Origin: Bimuria novae-zelandiae CBS 107.79
Lineage: Eukaryota; Ascomycota; Dothideomycetes; Pleosporales; Didymosphaeriaceae
Assembly (NCBI GenBank): GCA_010015655.1
Contig: ML976682.1
Coordinates: forward strand, 635,689-699,688
Reading direction: 5' to 3'
DNA length: 64,000 nt
How positions within the stretch are numbered: position 1 is the first letter of the stretch; every line of letters begins with the position of its first letter. Positions 20,874 to 31,650 of this stretch are shown here, one piece after another. The position numbers were made by a program, and so were the translations under genes. Under the pieces are notes generated by a model. It made no database searches and was not told the origin of the DNA. It saw only the letters and a program-made list of their open reading frames with translations.

Positions 20874-21854
20874 TTACTCCAGATACCAATGCTCCTCATC
20901 AGTACTGTCTTCAGAATCCTCCAGTAGCTTTGGTAGCGTCCGAGATGTACGGTGTAATACACATCGCGTACTGTCCTGTACCCAAAATTCTTGCGCCCAT
21001 CTCATCCGCTGCCACCTACGAATAATGACTGTGTTTAGCCCCCGACAGTTTGTATACTTCATTATTTCGACCTGTTGTACTTTGATATCATTGGCTGCTT
21101 CCTGCCACAGATTCCACGCTCGGCAATCAGCGAAGTGACTGCATATCTGGATCGTGATGTTGGCGACGTTTGGAAAGAATGCTAACAACGGCGCAGAATC
21201 GAAAGTCTCGGCTTTCGAACTGACTATAAAACCTGATTCGAAAGGCGGTGAGCCCGTCGCGCTGATCTTGCCACACAAAGTTATCCTCCGGACTTGCAAG
21301 CGTCCAATCGAGCTGATATATCGTAGACACCCCGGACAGTCGTTGACATCCAACGCAATGTTCGCTATGCCGCAGAAGATCTTCAGTGCCTCGGAAGCGA
21401 TGGCTTTGCATGTCCATATGAGTGCTGTAATCTTAACGGCTCTAGCTCTGTGTTCCGCAGCTTGGCCACACATTCCTGCGTCCTGGATTCTATGCAGTCT
21501 AGAAGCGTGCTGCCAGCTATAGTTTGGGCTTAGGCAGAGTGCACCATCCGGTGATGGTTGGATGCATGGTGCCCAGGCGAAGCGGGAATCTCCCTCGGTG
21601 TCGTTGACGAGCTGACGACGGCGGACGTGTATCAGCGTGTTCTAAAAAACATCTCCATAAATTTTATGTCGAAGCTCATAAGGGAGAGTGAGAAATGAAG
21701 TTCGTGGAGTTCTCGTTGTCCTTGGTCGGATTGGTCGCCATCCTGGGGACACAGATCGTGATCGAGTACGCTTCGATAAAGGCATGACTTGCAACTTTGA
21801 ATGCGAGGTTGCGTTTGGTACGTACATGATGGGGACAAGGCTCGATAGTACCAC
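20874..21854 (-). pseudogene. 2EXR/F-box-like protein gene with one premature stop
   Basis: A single frame of 327 codons (stop included) from ATG at 21854 to TAA at 20874, broken only by a TAG at 21642-21644 that reverts to CAG by one C-to-T change. The N-terminal motif FLTLPYELRHKIYGDVF is the signature start of fungal 2EXR/F-box-like proteins (LPxELRxxIY). The middle has RITLCGKI and NVANITIQIC, and the C-terminal third is Trp/Arg rich. Such genes are large paralogous families of unknown substrate. If translation reinitiates after the stop, the motif would be lost. The stop being the only lesion suggests recent inactivation. Confidence 0.6.
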
Positions 21855-22070
21855 AATTTGTGGGCCAGCATGAAGGTTCAGATGATGGTATCGAAAACCC
21901 TAGCACAGGGCCATAAATGCTTCCGAAGGCGGTGCCATCATCCACTCAAGTTCATCCTCGGCCCAGCAACGACTGTGCGGCGTAGGTCATGGTAAGCGCT
22001 TGGGAGCTACAAGGATGTGACAAATCGCGACATCTGGAACCTCCATCGACGAGAAATGGCAGGCAGGTAC
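21855..22070. other. short spacer upstream of the 2EXR-like gene
   Basis: Would contain the promoter of the minus-strand gene. No motif stands out. Confidence 0.3.
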
Positions 22071-22364
22071 ACTATCGGTGATTCTGGAAATACCTGCTCG
22101 ACCCACTTAAGGCGTATTTCTCATCAGACTGCGCGTATTTTCTGTTCTGGTCTCCTTTTTTTCGCTTTTCTCTCCACCACACAAGGAACTTTGGATAATA
22201 ATATACTAAAAGTAGATAAAGGGCTTCTATAGAGTTATAAGTACCCCCCTTAAATTTTTTAGAAGATTTAAGTTTTTTGCGTTCAAGAAAATACAAGAAA
22301 AGGAAGGATTGACGATGACTGGCTGGCTCTGTGGGTCGAGCAGGTATTTCCGAAACGATAATAG
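22071..22364 (-). mobile_element. 294-bp MITE, copy 2
   Basis: Reverse complement of 3467-3760 with no difference I can find inside the element. Flanks are unrelated to those of copy 1, so the two insertions are independent. One outer TA is intact; the other reads TG. Confidence 0.8.
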
Positions 22365-22612
22365 CAATGCTCTTACGGAGGAAAGTGGTTTATTTGCAGC
22401 TACGGAAATATCTGAGGAGATAGAAACACGCATCGCCTCTAGAGTCTACGAGTCACTCCTGCCGAGAAACGCTCAGATTGTCTCTAGGGATCACCCCGAT
22501 GAGAACCACTCGGATTGTCTCAGGACGGCGCGTAGCTAGGCCTTGTTTTCCGAGGAAGGAACAGATCTACACGTATCAGCACTATCACCCTCCAGTACTA
22601 GTCTCATACCTT
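22365..22612. other. spacer with a small direct repeat
   Basis: Contains two related stretches, CGCTCAGATTGTCTC near 22470 and CACTCGGATTGTCTC near 22508. An open frame crosses it but begins inside the MITE, so I do not call a gene. Confidence 0.3.
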
Positions 22613-22806
22613 GTCGCGGAGAGCAGAGCTGGACAGTACGCAAGGAAATTGAAGGATTGAACTGAGGTTGTACTATCTAGGAACTACAGAAGGTATAGGT
22701 GCACAGGCACAAACAACGCTAGTCCCAGATAGGTGTCATGCTATCAGCAAGGTAAGCTGCAGTCGAGTAAGGGTAGCTGCAACTATCGCACAGAGAAAGA
22801 GCTATA

Positions 22807-24932
22807 CCGTAGCTTGGCAGTCAGTGCACAGCGTCAGTCAATGCACACCCCCAACACGATCGCTCGGCCAGCAACATGAGGCTACTGAGCCACCCACAAT
22901 TAATATTATCACGAGATTTTTTGGAGTTGAGGTCGCCTAGGCCTGTAGATGATTGCTAGCTACTCAGATTATAGATATCTACTTGGTGTTCTGATAATTC
23001 GGCCACTGCGCGATGAGGGCGTTGGTAGAGCAGATGCAGCTTTATCAACGCGTACAGGTGCCGACGCAGGCTTTTTTTTCTTGACAGATAGAACAGTAGA
23101 CCCTGAAGCCTTTTTCTTACCCTTTTTGGCTAATTTGATGCGATTTTGAAGTTGTTGATTGGCCCTACGAGCCTGTTGCTTGAGGCGTCGCTTAGTAGCC
23201 TTATTGGCCCTCTGCTTTGCGCGCGCATCTCTAGCAGCTGCTTGAGCAACACGCTTCTCCTGGAGTAGTTTTGCTTTAAGCTGCTGGCTAGCTCGACGGG
23301 CCTTTGCTTGCTTACTTTTTTGAAGCTGTAGTTGCTGCGCTTCCGTATTTTTTTCGTGCTGACGATCACGTGCCCGCTGTACGCTATGAGGTGACTAGAA
23401 AATAGCTCCACCATGATACTTATCTGGCCGATTAAGAGGCAGAGGCCTGCCTCGCTTTAAGCGCTTCTTCTGCGTTACTAAAGCCTTTCGCAGGCCTTTG
23501 TTTTCATGCTCTAAGAGTTGCTTTTATACAGAGATTAAGTGTACTGTTTGACTTAGCTTCTTGGCCTTATTACTACCCCCTGTATTAACAACAGCCTTTA
23601 GCAGCCGGTCAATCTTTCTCTAATCTAAAGCACTGAGTACTAAGGTTAAGCTCTCTCGTAATTATTGCTTAGGTGGCTGAGCCTGATCAAATCTATTAAG
23701 GATAGTCGTCGGGTCTAGGGGGGAGATACTAGTAGCTTTAAAGGCCCGGAGGATTAATGGCTGCCTTATAGTGTTAACCTAGGCCTTTTAGAATAGACTA
23801 AAGAAGTCTCTCTTGGCAATAGAGGCTAGCCCCTGGCTGTTTTGTAGGAAGGCTGACAGCTTATTTGAATACGCAGTTAATAGAGGCTTGAATATGCAGA
23901 CATCTAGAGGCTACAACGTATGGGTCGAATGAGGTGGATAGATGGCCAACAGGATCCTATTGCGATCACAATAGTTAATAAAATCCATAGTAACATGAGA
24001 TCCATGGCTATTAAGGATTAATAGTTGATATAAACGTCCAGCTTTTGACTTTGTGAGGCGATTAAACACCTGTTAAAGCTATGCGAGGTCTATCTAATTG
24101 TTCGTCTAGCCAGATTCTGATGCCGTAATAAAGGCCTAATGGTGTTGAGGATTAAGGTCCTCTATCTAACTTAATTGTATATCCGTAGTGGTGGCCTGAT
24201 AGATCAGAGCTGGATCTAGGGCAGATCCGTTGGCGTATATACAGGCTATGAGTGATATCTACTCGTGGCTGCTATCCTGGATAGCTTGCCTTACAGTCTT
24301 GCTCTCGTATAGAGGCCTATCAAAGATCCTCTTTGAGCGGGAGGTGATGCCGAGTAGGAAGCCTTTCTCGTCTATATTGTAGATATCTCGAGCCTTAATC
24401 TGATACTGCTCAATCTTTTGCTGTAGGAGGTCGAAGTAGAGCTTATATTTGGCGGAGGAATCAGCTTTGTGGCGATTACTGTCGATGCCGGCCGTCCATC
24501 GTGATATCAAGGATTCAGCGTTGCGCCTGACGAAGCGATCAACCCATGATAAGCTAACGTCCTTTTTGGCTATGGTAGAGGCAAAGCTTTGTATCATTTG
24601 CCGTGTAGGAGGAAGACCACGTTCGGTAAGGCGTTTGATGTATCGTAGAAGCTCCTGTTCTTGTTGTTCGCTGAGATTTCGACGCGCAGAGTTGGTAGTT
24701 GCACGCGCCTGTGTGACGCGTTGATGCCTTCGCATCAACGTAGTTCGCACAACACCATAGTCCTTCGCAATTTGATTGTATGAGAAATATTCTCCTGGTT
24801 CTCGCGATTCGATTGCTGCAATTGCGGCCTCGATTGGATCCATATTGGTGGATATGTGGCGTGTCAAAGTTGGGCTATCGCATTGGTGGGGTGTGCATTG
24901 ACTGACGCTGTGCACTGACTGCCAAGCTACGG
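22807..24932 (-). mobile_element. Fot1/pogo-type DNA transposon, 2,126 bp, RIP-inactivated
   Basis: Terminal inverted repeats of about 45 bp (22807-22851 and 24888-24932), outer end CCGTAGCTTGGCAGTC, flanked by TA at 22805-22806 and 24933-24934. The unfilled site GCCATAAACCGTGAC is present in the sister repeat near 61215, confirming TA duplication on insertion. It carries one transposase gene on the minus strand. Confidence 0.9.
22969..24843 (-). pseudogene. pogo/Fot1 (DDE_1) transposase, in frame with many stops
   Basis: From ATG at 24843 one frame of 625 codons runs to TAA at 22969 with no indel. The first 195 codons are clean. From 24259 onward there are at least ten nonsense codons, both CAG/CAA and TGG derived, showing RIP on both strands. 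N-terminal helix-turn-helix (FSYNQIAKDYGVVRTTLMRR) is followed by a Tc5-type second DNA-binding domain (SWVDRFVRRN). The first catalytic Asp is present in NIDEKGFLLG; the second site reads LILNSHGSH, an Asp-to-Asn change expected from RIP. IYPPHSTHTL precedes the third Asp. The C-terminus is the usual Lys/Arg/Gln-rich tail. Confidence 0.88.
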
Positions 24933-25228
24933 TAAACCGTGACATACCTGGTTCTTTTATCGCGTCTCTTCACTTGACGGGGAGTACTCGCTCCAGTGTC
25001 CCTCGTTAGGAATAGATATGTAGAGACAAGCCCGCTCTTTGGAACGATGTGCTTTTTCTGTGGGCGGGCAAATAAGGACAACAAGCTGTATTGCTATCTG
25101 CGAAAAGAAGAGTGAGGAGTCTGTCGAGGAAGAAAGGAGAGGGCGAGAGCTTTATCTTGAAGTAAGTGGTCCGTGCGCGTAGATGGAACCTTCTACACAC
25201 ACAACCTCTGACATAAGTCACGTGGCTA

Positions 25229-25689
25229 CACATTACAGGTTTCTCTCTTCGTTCTCCTACGAGGAACCGCTGCAGTTATGGCACGAGCGCCACTGGATCC
25301 GCCGCTGCGCCGAACCATCGTCTTCGCGTTGCAGGCAGGTTTAGGCGTGATAACGCAGCCGCTAGAGGGAGGTAGGCGTGCGTTGGAATCAATTTTGGGG
25401 AGGGTTGGACACGGTGGGAAGGCAAAAGAGCGGACCCTTTAAATAGGCGCTGGCGCAGCATTGGAGAGCAGAAGGGGGCCATATCTGACCCAGCGAAGCG
25501 CTCGTGAGGCGTAGGGACATGGTGTGCGGCGTAGGGACGTGATGTGCCGTGGAGTGAGGGGCACTGTCCATTGGTCCAAGCGAGCAGGGTTACCTCTAAA
25601 GCAGCGAGCTGTCCAGGGCTAAGCGAGGTGGACACGCCGCCAAAAGCGGCGGCAAACCACCTCCGAAAATAGACGCATTTCCACGACCA
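25229..25689. other. GC-rich island before the degraded gypsy tract
   Basis: Normal-to-high GC. A 119-codon minus-strand frame is present but has repeats and no recognisable domain, so I do not call it a gene. A sharp shift to AT-rich, TA-dense DNA occurs at about 25680-25690. Confidence 0.35.
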
Positions 25690-28600
25690 CTTAAATATTA
25701 GTAGGTATTAATAAGGACCTCTTGCAACCTCCCTAGCTACTTACGTTTACTAGTAATAACCTAATTACTACGACGCTAGAGGCCGTGATTAAGTATTTTA
25801 GGTAGGAACTAGCAAAGATTACTATAGAGCTAGTTAGCTAGCTACTTCTTCGTGGTGTGGAGCGATAATAACTACATATATACCGCCAGATCGCTACTAA
25901 TGCCTTGGCTAAAGGCAAAGGGCTATATAGAGCCCTTGTTTAAGCGCAGTAAAAGATAGACAGGTTAGAAGCCTAACTTGCTAAACAGGCTATAGTAGGC
26001 TCTACCCCTAATACACTAATAACTTAATCTTGTATAACTAAATTCTAAATCCTTCCTTAGACCCTAAGCTAGAGCGTTCCCTCCGCTAACAACCCGCTAA
26101 GCTCTAAGTCTAGCAAGCTTAATAACTTATGTTTTTCGCGCTTATTACTATTTAAGCCTATTACTTATTTATATACACGCTCTTTAGGCGTAAGCTAGCG
26201 CTTAATTAAGTTCCTAAACCCTCCGCTGCTCTTAGATAGCAAGATAACTACGACCTTTAAGCACTAGAGGGCCTATATAGAGAACAAACTTTGGTCTAAT
26301 CGCGATTAGTTTGTGGGAAAGACTTTAGAGGATACCTAAGAGCGTATTATAGTATATATAACTACATGCACAGAGGATCCCGCCCGTAACTAACTTATAA
26401 CTTTAATTAGAGCTCTACGAGATAGTGGCGAACGCATTAATAGCAAATTTATAATAAATATAATAGAGTAAGCTTTTGGCGACCTACATAAGAAGAAGAA
26501 GGCCTGTTAGGCATTTATCTAACTACGCCTCTACTCTATAGCTAAGTTTACTAGCTTCTAAGTAGACTTCTTCCGCCTTACGACGTAGCGCAAGCTACCT
26601 ATTAACTAATAAGTTAAAAAGTTCTATAAGAAGCTTATAGATTAACTCTATATAGATATAGGCCGTAATATTTATTGCTTTAAGGATAATTACTCTAAGT
26701 TTATTAATATCGCCCGCGACCTTGCACGAGAGGTAGTAATTATAGACTCCTAGGTTATAGCGCGCGCCGAACGAGAATCTTAAAAAAAGACTACTCCTAC
26801 CTTAGCCACTAGGTCTCGCGAATACGCTTTAATACTAGCGTAGTCCCTTACTCGCACATAGCCAACGCGCGCCGCCACTGTAGCTCTAAGTAGCTAGCTT
26901 ACCTACTATTATTGTAAAAAGTTAAGATATATTACTTAAGACTGCCTAAATAGCCCTATTAATTAGAAAGCGTTAGAGGCTAGCGATTTAGCACTACAAG
27001 CTAATAAAGAGGTATACTATAAGGCTAAGGATATAGGTTTCCTCTCTTCTAACGAGGAATTAGGAAAAATATTACTCTAGGGGAAGTCTCCTTCCTAGAG
27101 AATCCTATAGGAGCTACTAGTATATAAGACCTCTTATTTAGTAAAAGTGCTTTCACTCTACCCTGCCGCATCTTAACGAACGGGCTAGCGATTAGGTTAA
27201 AGGCTCTTATTAATATAGGCGTAGGTAGCTACGTCCTAGTCTACCTTAAACACTTCCGCATAATTAAGAAGGGACTTAAGGCATTTATTAAAAGCATAAA
27301 AGCTATTCCCCTAGCTAAATATAATAGTTAACTAAACAGGCAGGTGAATAAGCATTTCCAGGCTAATCTAGTGCTAGATAGCTACCGCCTTACTACTTAC
27401 TTTATACCCTGCAACACTAGCTACTACGACCTTATAGTTGGCCGCAAGCTTCTCGAGGAGGCTAATATTTAGATTAACTATAGGTAGTAGATACTTAAGT
27501 GGCTAGACACAACACAAATTAACTATAAACGAGATATTATTATCCTAACGCGGGGTATAGCTACAGGAATTAATCCTAAGCATTAGGTAGATACTAACTA
27601 ACGTAATAAGCTTATAGACGTAGCTATTATATAGCATATCTACCACTTATTACAGCAATCCCCTCAGCGTCGTACCTACTAGAAGAACCTAGCGAAGATA
27701 GAGGAGCAGCTCCGCTACCAAGCGCTATTATTATAAGAGTAGTAGCTAACTTGCCCTAAACCTGTCTCCCGCGAGGACCTCGCTAAGATAGGCCTTAAGA
27801 TTAATATTATAAGAGCCGCGGCATTTATAATTAATACGCGTTAGAAAGAGATAGTTATCGGCTATATTAGTATTTATAAAGTAGAGAAGCTAATCTAAGA
27901 CCGTAAGGAGGAGCTAGGCTAGACAGACCTACTAGACCTAGACGAAGAACTCCGCTAGCTTTTTATAAAGAAGTTACTATTCCTAGGCTATACGGGCGCT
28001 ACCCTAGCTCACTTCTTAAAGAAGGACTCTAACGTACTACCTCTACACCGCGATAGCGTTAATTACAACATTAAGCTAACCGCGGATAACATACTAATAT
28101 TAAGCCTACTATATAGTATGTCTCTAGAGTAGTTATAGCTTGTTAAGGATTACCTAAATAACTACCTCTAACGCGGCGTTATTACTTATAGTAACGCGCC
28201 CTACGCCTTACTAGTACTATTTACTAAGAAGCCTAGAGGGGGGTAGCGATTTTATGTTAACTATCGCAAGCTTAACGCTATTATAAAGAAAGATATCTAT
28301 CTTATCCTACTTATCTAAGAGACTTTTACGAGGCTCGCCTGTGCTAAGATATTTACTAAGCTAGATGTATAGCAGGCCTTTTATCGCATTTAACTAGACA
28401 AGGAAGCAGAGGACCTAACCACGTTTTATACACGCTATAGCAATTATAAGTATTATATACTCTTATTTAGTCTTTATAATAGACCTGCCACCTTCTAGTA
28501 ATATATTAATAAGGTACTATATAGCCTACTTAACGACTTTTGCACAGCATATCTAGACAATATCCTTATCTACTTAGAGGATCCACTGCACTATAAGGAG

Positions 28601-30787
28601 CATGTTACGCAAGTGCTTAAACGACTCCGCGACGCTAGTTTATAAGCAAACATTAAGAAGAGCGAGTTTATAGTAACTAGGATAAAGTTCCTTAGCCTTA
28701 TTATTAGTACTTAAGGCATTTAAAAGGACCTAGAGAAGATCGCTGCTATGCAGGACTAGCCTATACCTATATTAGTTAAAAGTATATAGTTATTTTTAGG
28801 CTTCTATAACTTCTACTAAACCTTCCTTAAGGACTATGGACGCATTATTAGACCGCTTACAAAGCTTCTTAAGAAGGGCGCCTAGCATGCCTTTAAAGAG
28901 CAAGAGCTTATAGCCTTTTAGCAAGTTAAAGACCTTATACTATTAGATAACGTACTTGCTTACTACTCTCCCTATCGCGTTATACGTATAGAAACAGACG
29001 CAAGCGATAGTGTTATTACTAGCGTACTCTCTTAGCTACAGGACAACGGACTCTAGCGACCTGTAACCTTCTATTCTAAAATAATAAGCGACCCGTAGAT
29101 GAACTACAATATATACGATAAAGAGATACTAGTCGTGATCTATAGCCTTAAAGAATAGAGATCTTAGCTTATTAGTCTATAGACGACTGAGCCCTTTAGC
29201 GCTATTACTAACTATTAAGCGCTAGAGTACTTCTCTACTAAGCGCGAGCTTACTCCTTAACAAATACGCTAGGCTATAATAGTGGCTAATTTTAACCTAA
29301 AGCTTACCTACTAACTAGGCACTACTAACGTAGTAGCTAACGCGCTATTACGTAAGCAAGAGGAACTATAGACTTAAAAGGAGAAGGATAAGGTAGCTTA
29401 TATAAGGGTCTTTTTATAAGCTAAGTAGCTAGACGTTAATATAGTGTAAGAAGCCACAACCCAACTCGCTAACTTAGCTACTTAAGGATTATAAGGCTAG
29501 GAGCTTAAGATTGCTGTAATAGACACCTTTCTAGCCTCTCCCTTTATAAAGAATCCTTATGCCCTTGTCGATTAGGTAATTAAGGTAAACTAAAATCACG
29601 ATAGCCTATAAAAGCAACGGGAAAAAGCTCTATTTAATAACTAAGGACTATAAAAGCTAAATAATTAAGATCTACTCCTATATAAAGATTGGCTAGTTAT
29701 CTTAGCAGTTAACTTCCTACGCACCTACTTAATCTAAGCCGCCTATGCTACGCAGCTTACTACTTACCCAGGAAAAAGGAAGATAGCGAAGCTACTTAGA
29801 GATTAGTACTACTGGCCAAATCTAGCGAAGGATGTGGACACCTATGTTGCCGCCTATAAGGCTTATTAATAGAGTTATACGCCCCGCGACCGCACCCTAG
29901 GACTACTTAAGCTACTATTAATACTAGAGTAAGTATAGTAGGACGTTTTAATAGACTTTAAGTTATTCCCACCTGATAAGAAAGGGTACGATAACGCCTT
30001 TATTATAGTTAACTACCTAAGCAAGCGCTGCTTCTCACTACCCTGCCATAAGATAACCACGGCGGAACAGGCTATAGATATGTACTATCGCTACATCTGG
30101 CGCGTGTACGGCCCACCCAAGTCTATTGTCTCTAATCGAGGCCCGCAGTTTATCTTAGCATTTATAAACGAGCTATGCTAACTTATAGGCGTTAAGCAAA
30201 AGCTCTTAATAGCTTATTATCCTTAGACTAATAGCAATATAGAAATTATAAACTAGTACCTTAACTAGCGCCTTCGCCTATTTATTAACTACTACTAGAA
30301 TAACTAGTCTGACCTACTGCCCTGCATGGACTGGGCTCAGGCTATACTGCCTTATGAGACTACAGACCTCTCGCTATACGAGATCGAGTTCGGACATTAG
30401 CCTACACACTACTAGGACTGGGAAGAGCGGACAAAGACCTCGCCTATAGCCCGTAAGTAGATGTCCTAAGAGGAAGCGCAGAACTACGCAAAGGTTTAAT
30501 ATAACGCTGTAAAGCAGGCTATAAAGATAGCTTAGAGAGGGATTATTTATGCCTAGGAGTAATAAGCACGTTAAGCAAATAAGAAGTAACGTAAGCTAGA
30601 TTTTAGAGTAGGCGATTAAGTCTATATCACGCTAAAAGGCTTTATAACTAACTAGCCTAGTTAGAAGCTTGACTAGCAGATATACGGGCCCTACCTAATT
30701 ATTGCTATAAAAGGACACTCTTACTAAGTTAAGCTTTCGCCGTACATGCACATGCATAATGTCTTCTATATAGATGTCCGATTACAT

Positions 30788-30832
30788 GGTCCCTTGCATG
30801 AGATACATTCCTCCCTTGCATGAGATACATTC
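30788..30832 (+). repeat. tandem 21-bp duplication between integrase and chromodomain
   Basis: The unit CCTTGCATGAGATACATTCC occurs twice with a two-base spacer. It lies in a short, relatively GC-normal patch in an otherwise AT-rich element. Confidence 0.7.
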
Positions 30833-31373
30833 CACAACAAAGCAAGGGATGTCTTTATGGTTATATAGATGCTACCTCCCACAGCAGGAGAACAACGATC
30901 AATCAATCATCCTTCTTCATCTCATAAAACTACCCTCCAATCTGACAATAGACTACTTATAGAAAGCCGCCACAGATACACTGCCAGGTTAGATAGAGCT
31001 AAAAGAGGAGCTAATAGAGGTTAATGGCAACCTAGAATAGCAAGTAAAGGAGATCCTTAATAGCTATATTTACTAAGGACGTTTATAATATAAAGTCTCC
31101 TAGACTACCTATAATTCTAACCCTACCTAGTACAACGCCCGAGGCTTTGTTGGGGCACTACATAAGGTAAAGGAGTATTATAACGTATACCTAGACAAAG
31201 CGGGGCTACTACTATAACTAGACATCTAGCTACGAGCGTATGAGGCCGGCACCTATCTAGAGATAATAGAGAAAGATAATAAAGCTACGGTTATACTAGC
31301 ACAAGACAAGACACGAAAGAGGTAACACGACAGACTTAAAGGACTACGCCCACCTTAGAGGGGGGTAATATAA

Positions 31374-31650
31374 CAGCCTAGCATGCTAATAGGATATATA
31401 ACCTCGCGTGAGAGGCGCGACTGCCTTACGCCTAGGTGTAGCTACCTTACGCCTGGGCGCAATTGCCCACGCACCTAGTGTAGCTATCTTAGATAGATAG
31501 ATGTTCCGTGCCGAGCGGCAGCGCATAAAAGCGCCGCAGGCCTGTGTACCTATAGTCTCCTCATCTTAGTGTAGCTAAAATAGAGCCAACCTACCTTATC
31601 TACTTTCTTAATGCAGGAGCCTGTGCCCGTCCTCACAATAATAAGACTAA
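31374..31650 (+). repeat. 3' LTR of gypsy copy 1 (approximate right end)
   Basis: Starts TATAACAGCCTAGCATGC after a polypurine tract. Collinear with the reverse complement of about 35530-35780 (LTR of copy 2) and with about 62590-62824. Composition is much closer to normal than in the coding part. The right end is approximate. Confidence 0.65.

Larger units (their letters stand above)
22613..25228 (+). repeat. dispersed LTR-like repeat, copy 2, split by a pogo element
   Basis: The left part 22613-22804 starts TGTCGCGG. The right part, 24935-25228, ends GTCACGTGGCTACA. Removing the pogo element and one TA joins them into one repeat of about 490 bp collinear with the minus-strand copy at 60960-61434. 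The TG and CA ends suggest a solo LTR, but no matching target duplication is seen. Confidence 0.65.
25690..31650 (+). mobile_element. Ty3/gypsy chromovirus, copy 1, heavily RIP-mutated, 5' LTR missing
   Basis: No long frame survives, but conceptual reading across stops shows the order Gag (from about 25860), protease, RT (about 28190-28730: RFYVNYRKLNAII, FTKLDV, AYLDNILIY with Asp changed to Asn), RNase H (about 28980-29350), integrase (about 29760-30400: VYGPPKSIVSNRGPQF), and a chromodomain (about 31030-31300: YKVSWTTY, TWYNARGF pattern). A purine tract (GAGGGGGGTAA) precedes the 3' LTR at about 31374-31650. The 5' end is truncated within or before Gag. A 21-bp tandem duplication lies at 30788-30832. 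Confidence 0.85.

Noticed and set aside
22949..23149. 66-codon plus-strand frame
   Set aside because: Antisense to the Lys/Arg-rich tail of the pogo transposase.
22613..25228. Target duplication for the dispersed LTR-like repeat
   Set aside because: Flanking five-base strings do not match in copies 2 and 3, so LTR status is kept tentative.
25276..25635. 119-codon minus-strand frame in a GC-rich island
   Set aside because: Contains near-repeats, no domain, no splice context; another overlapping frame repeats the same words.
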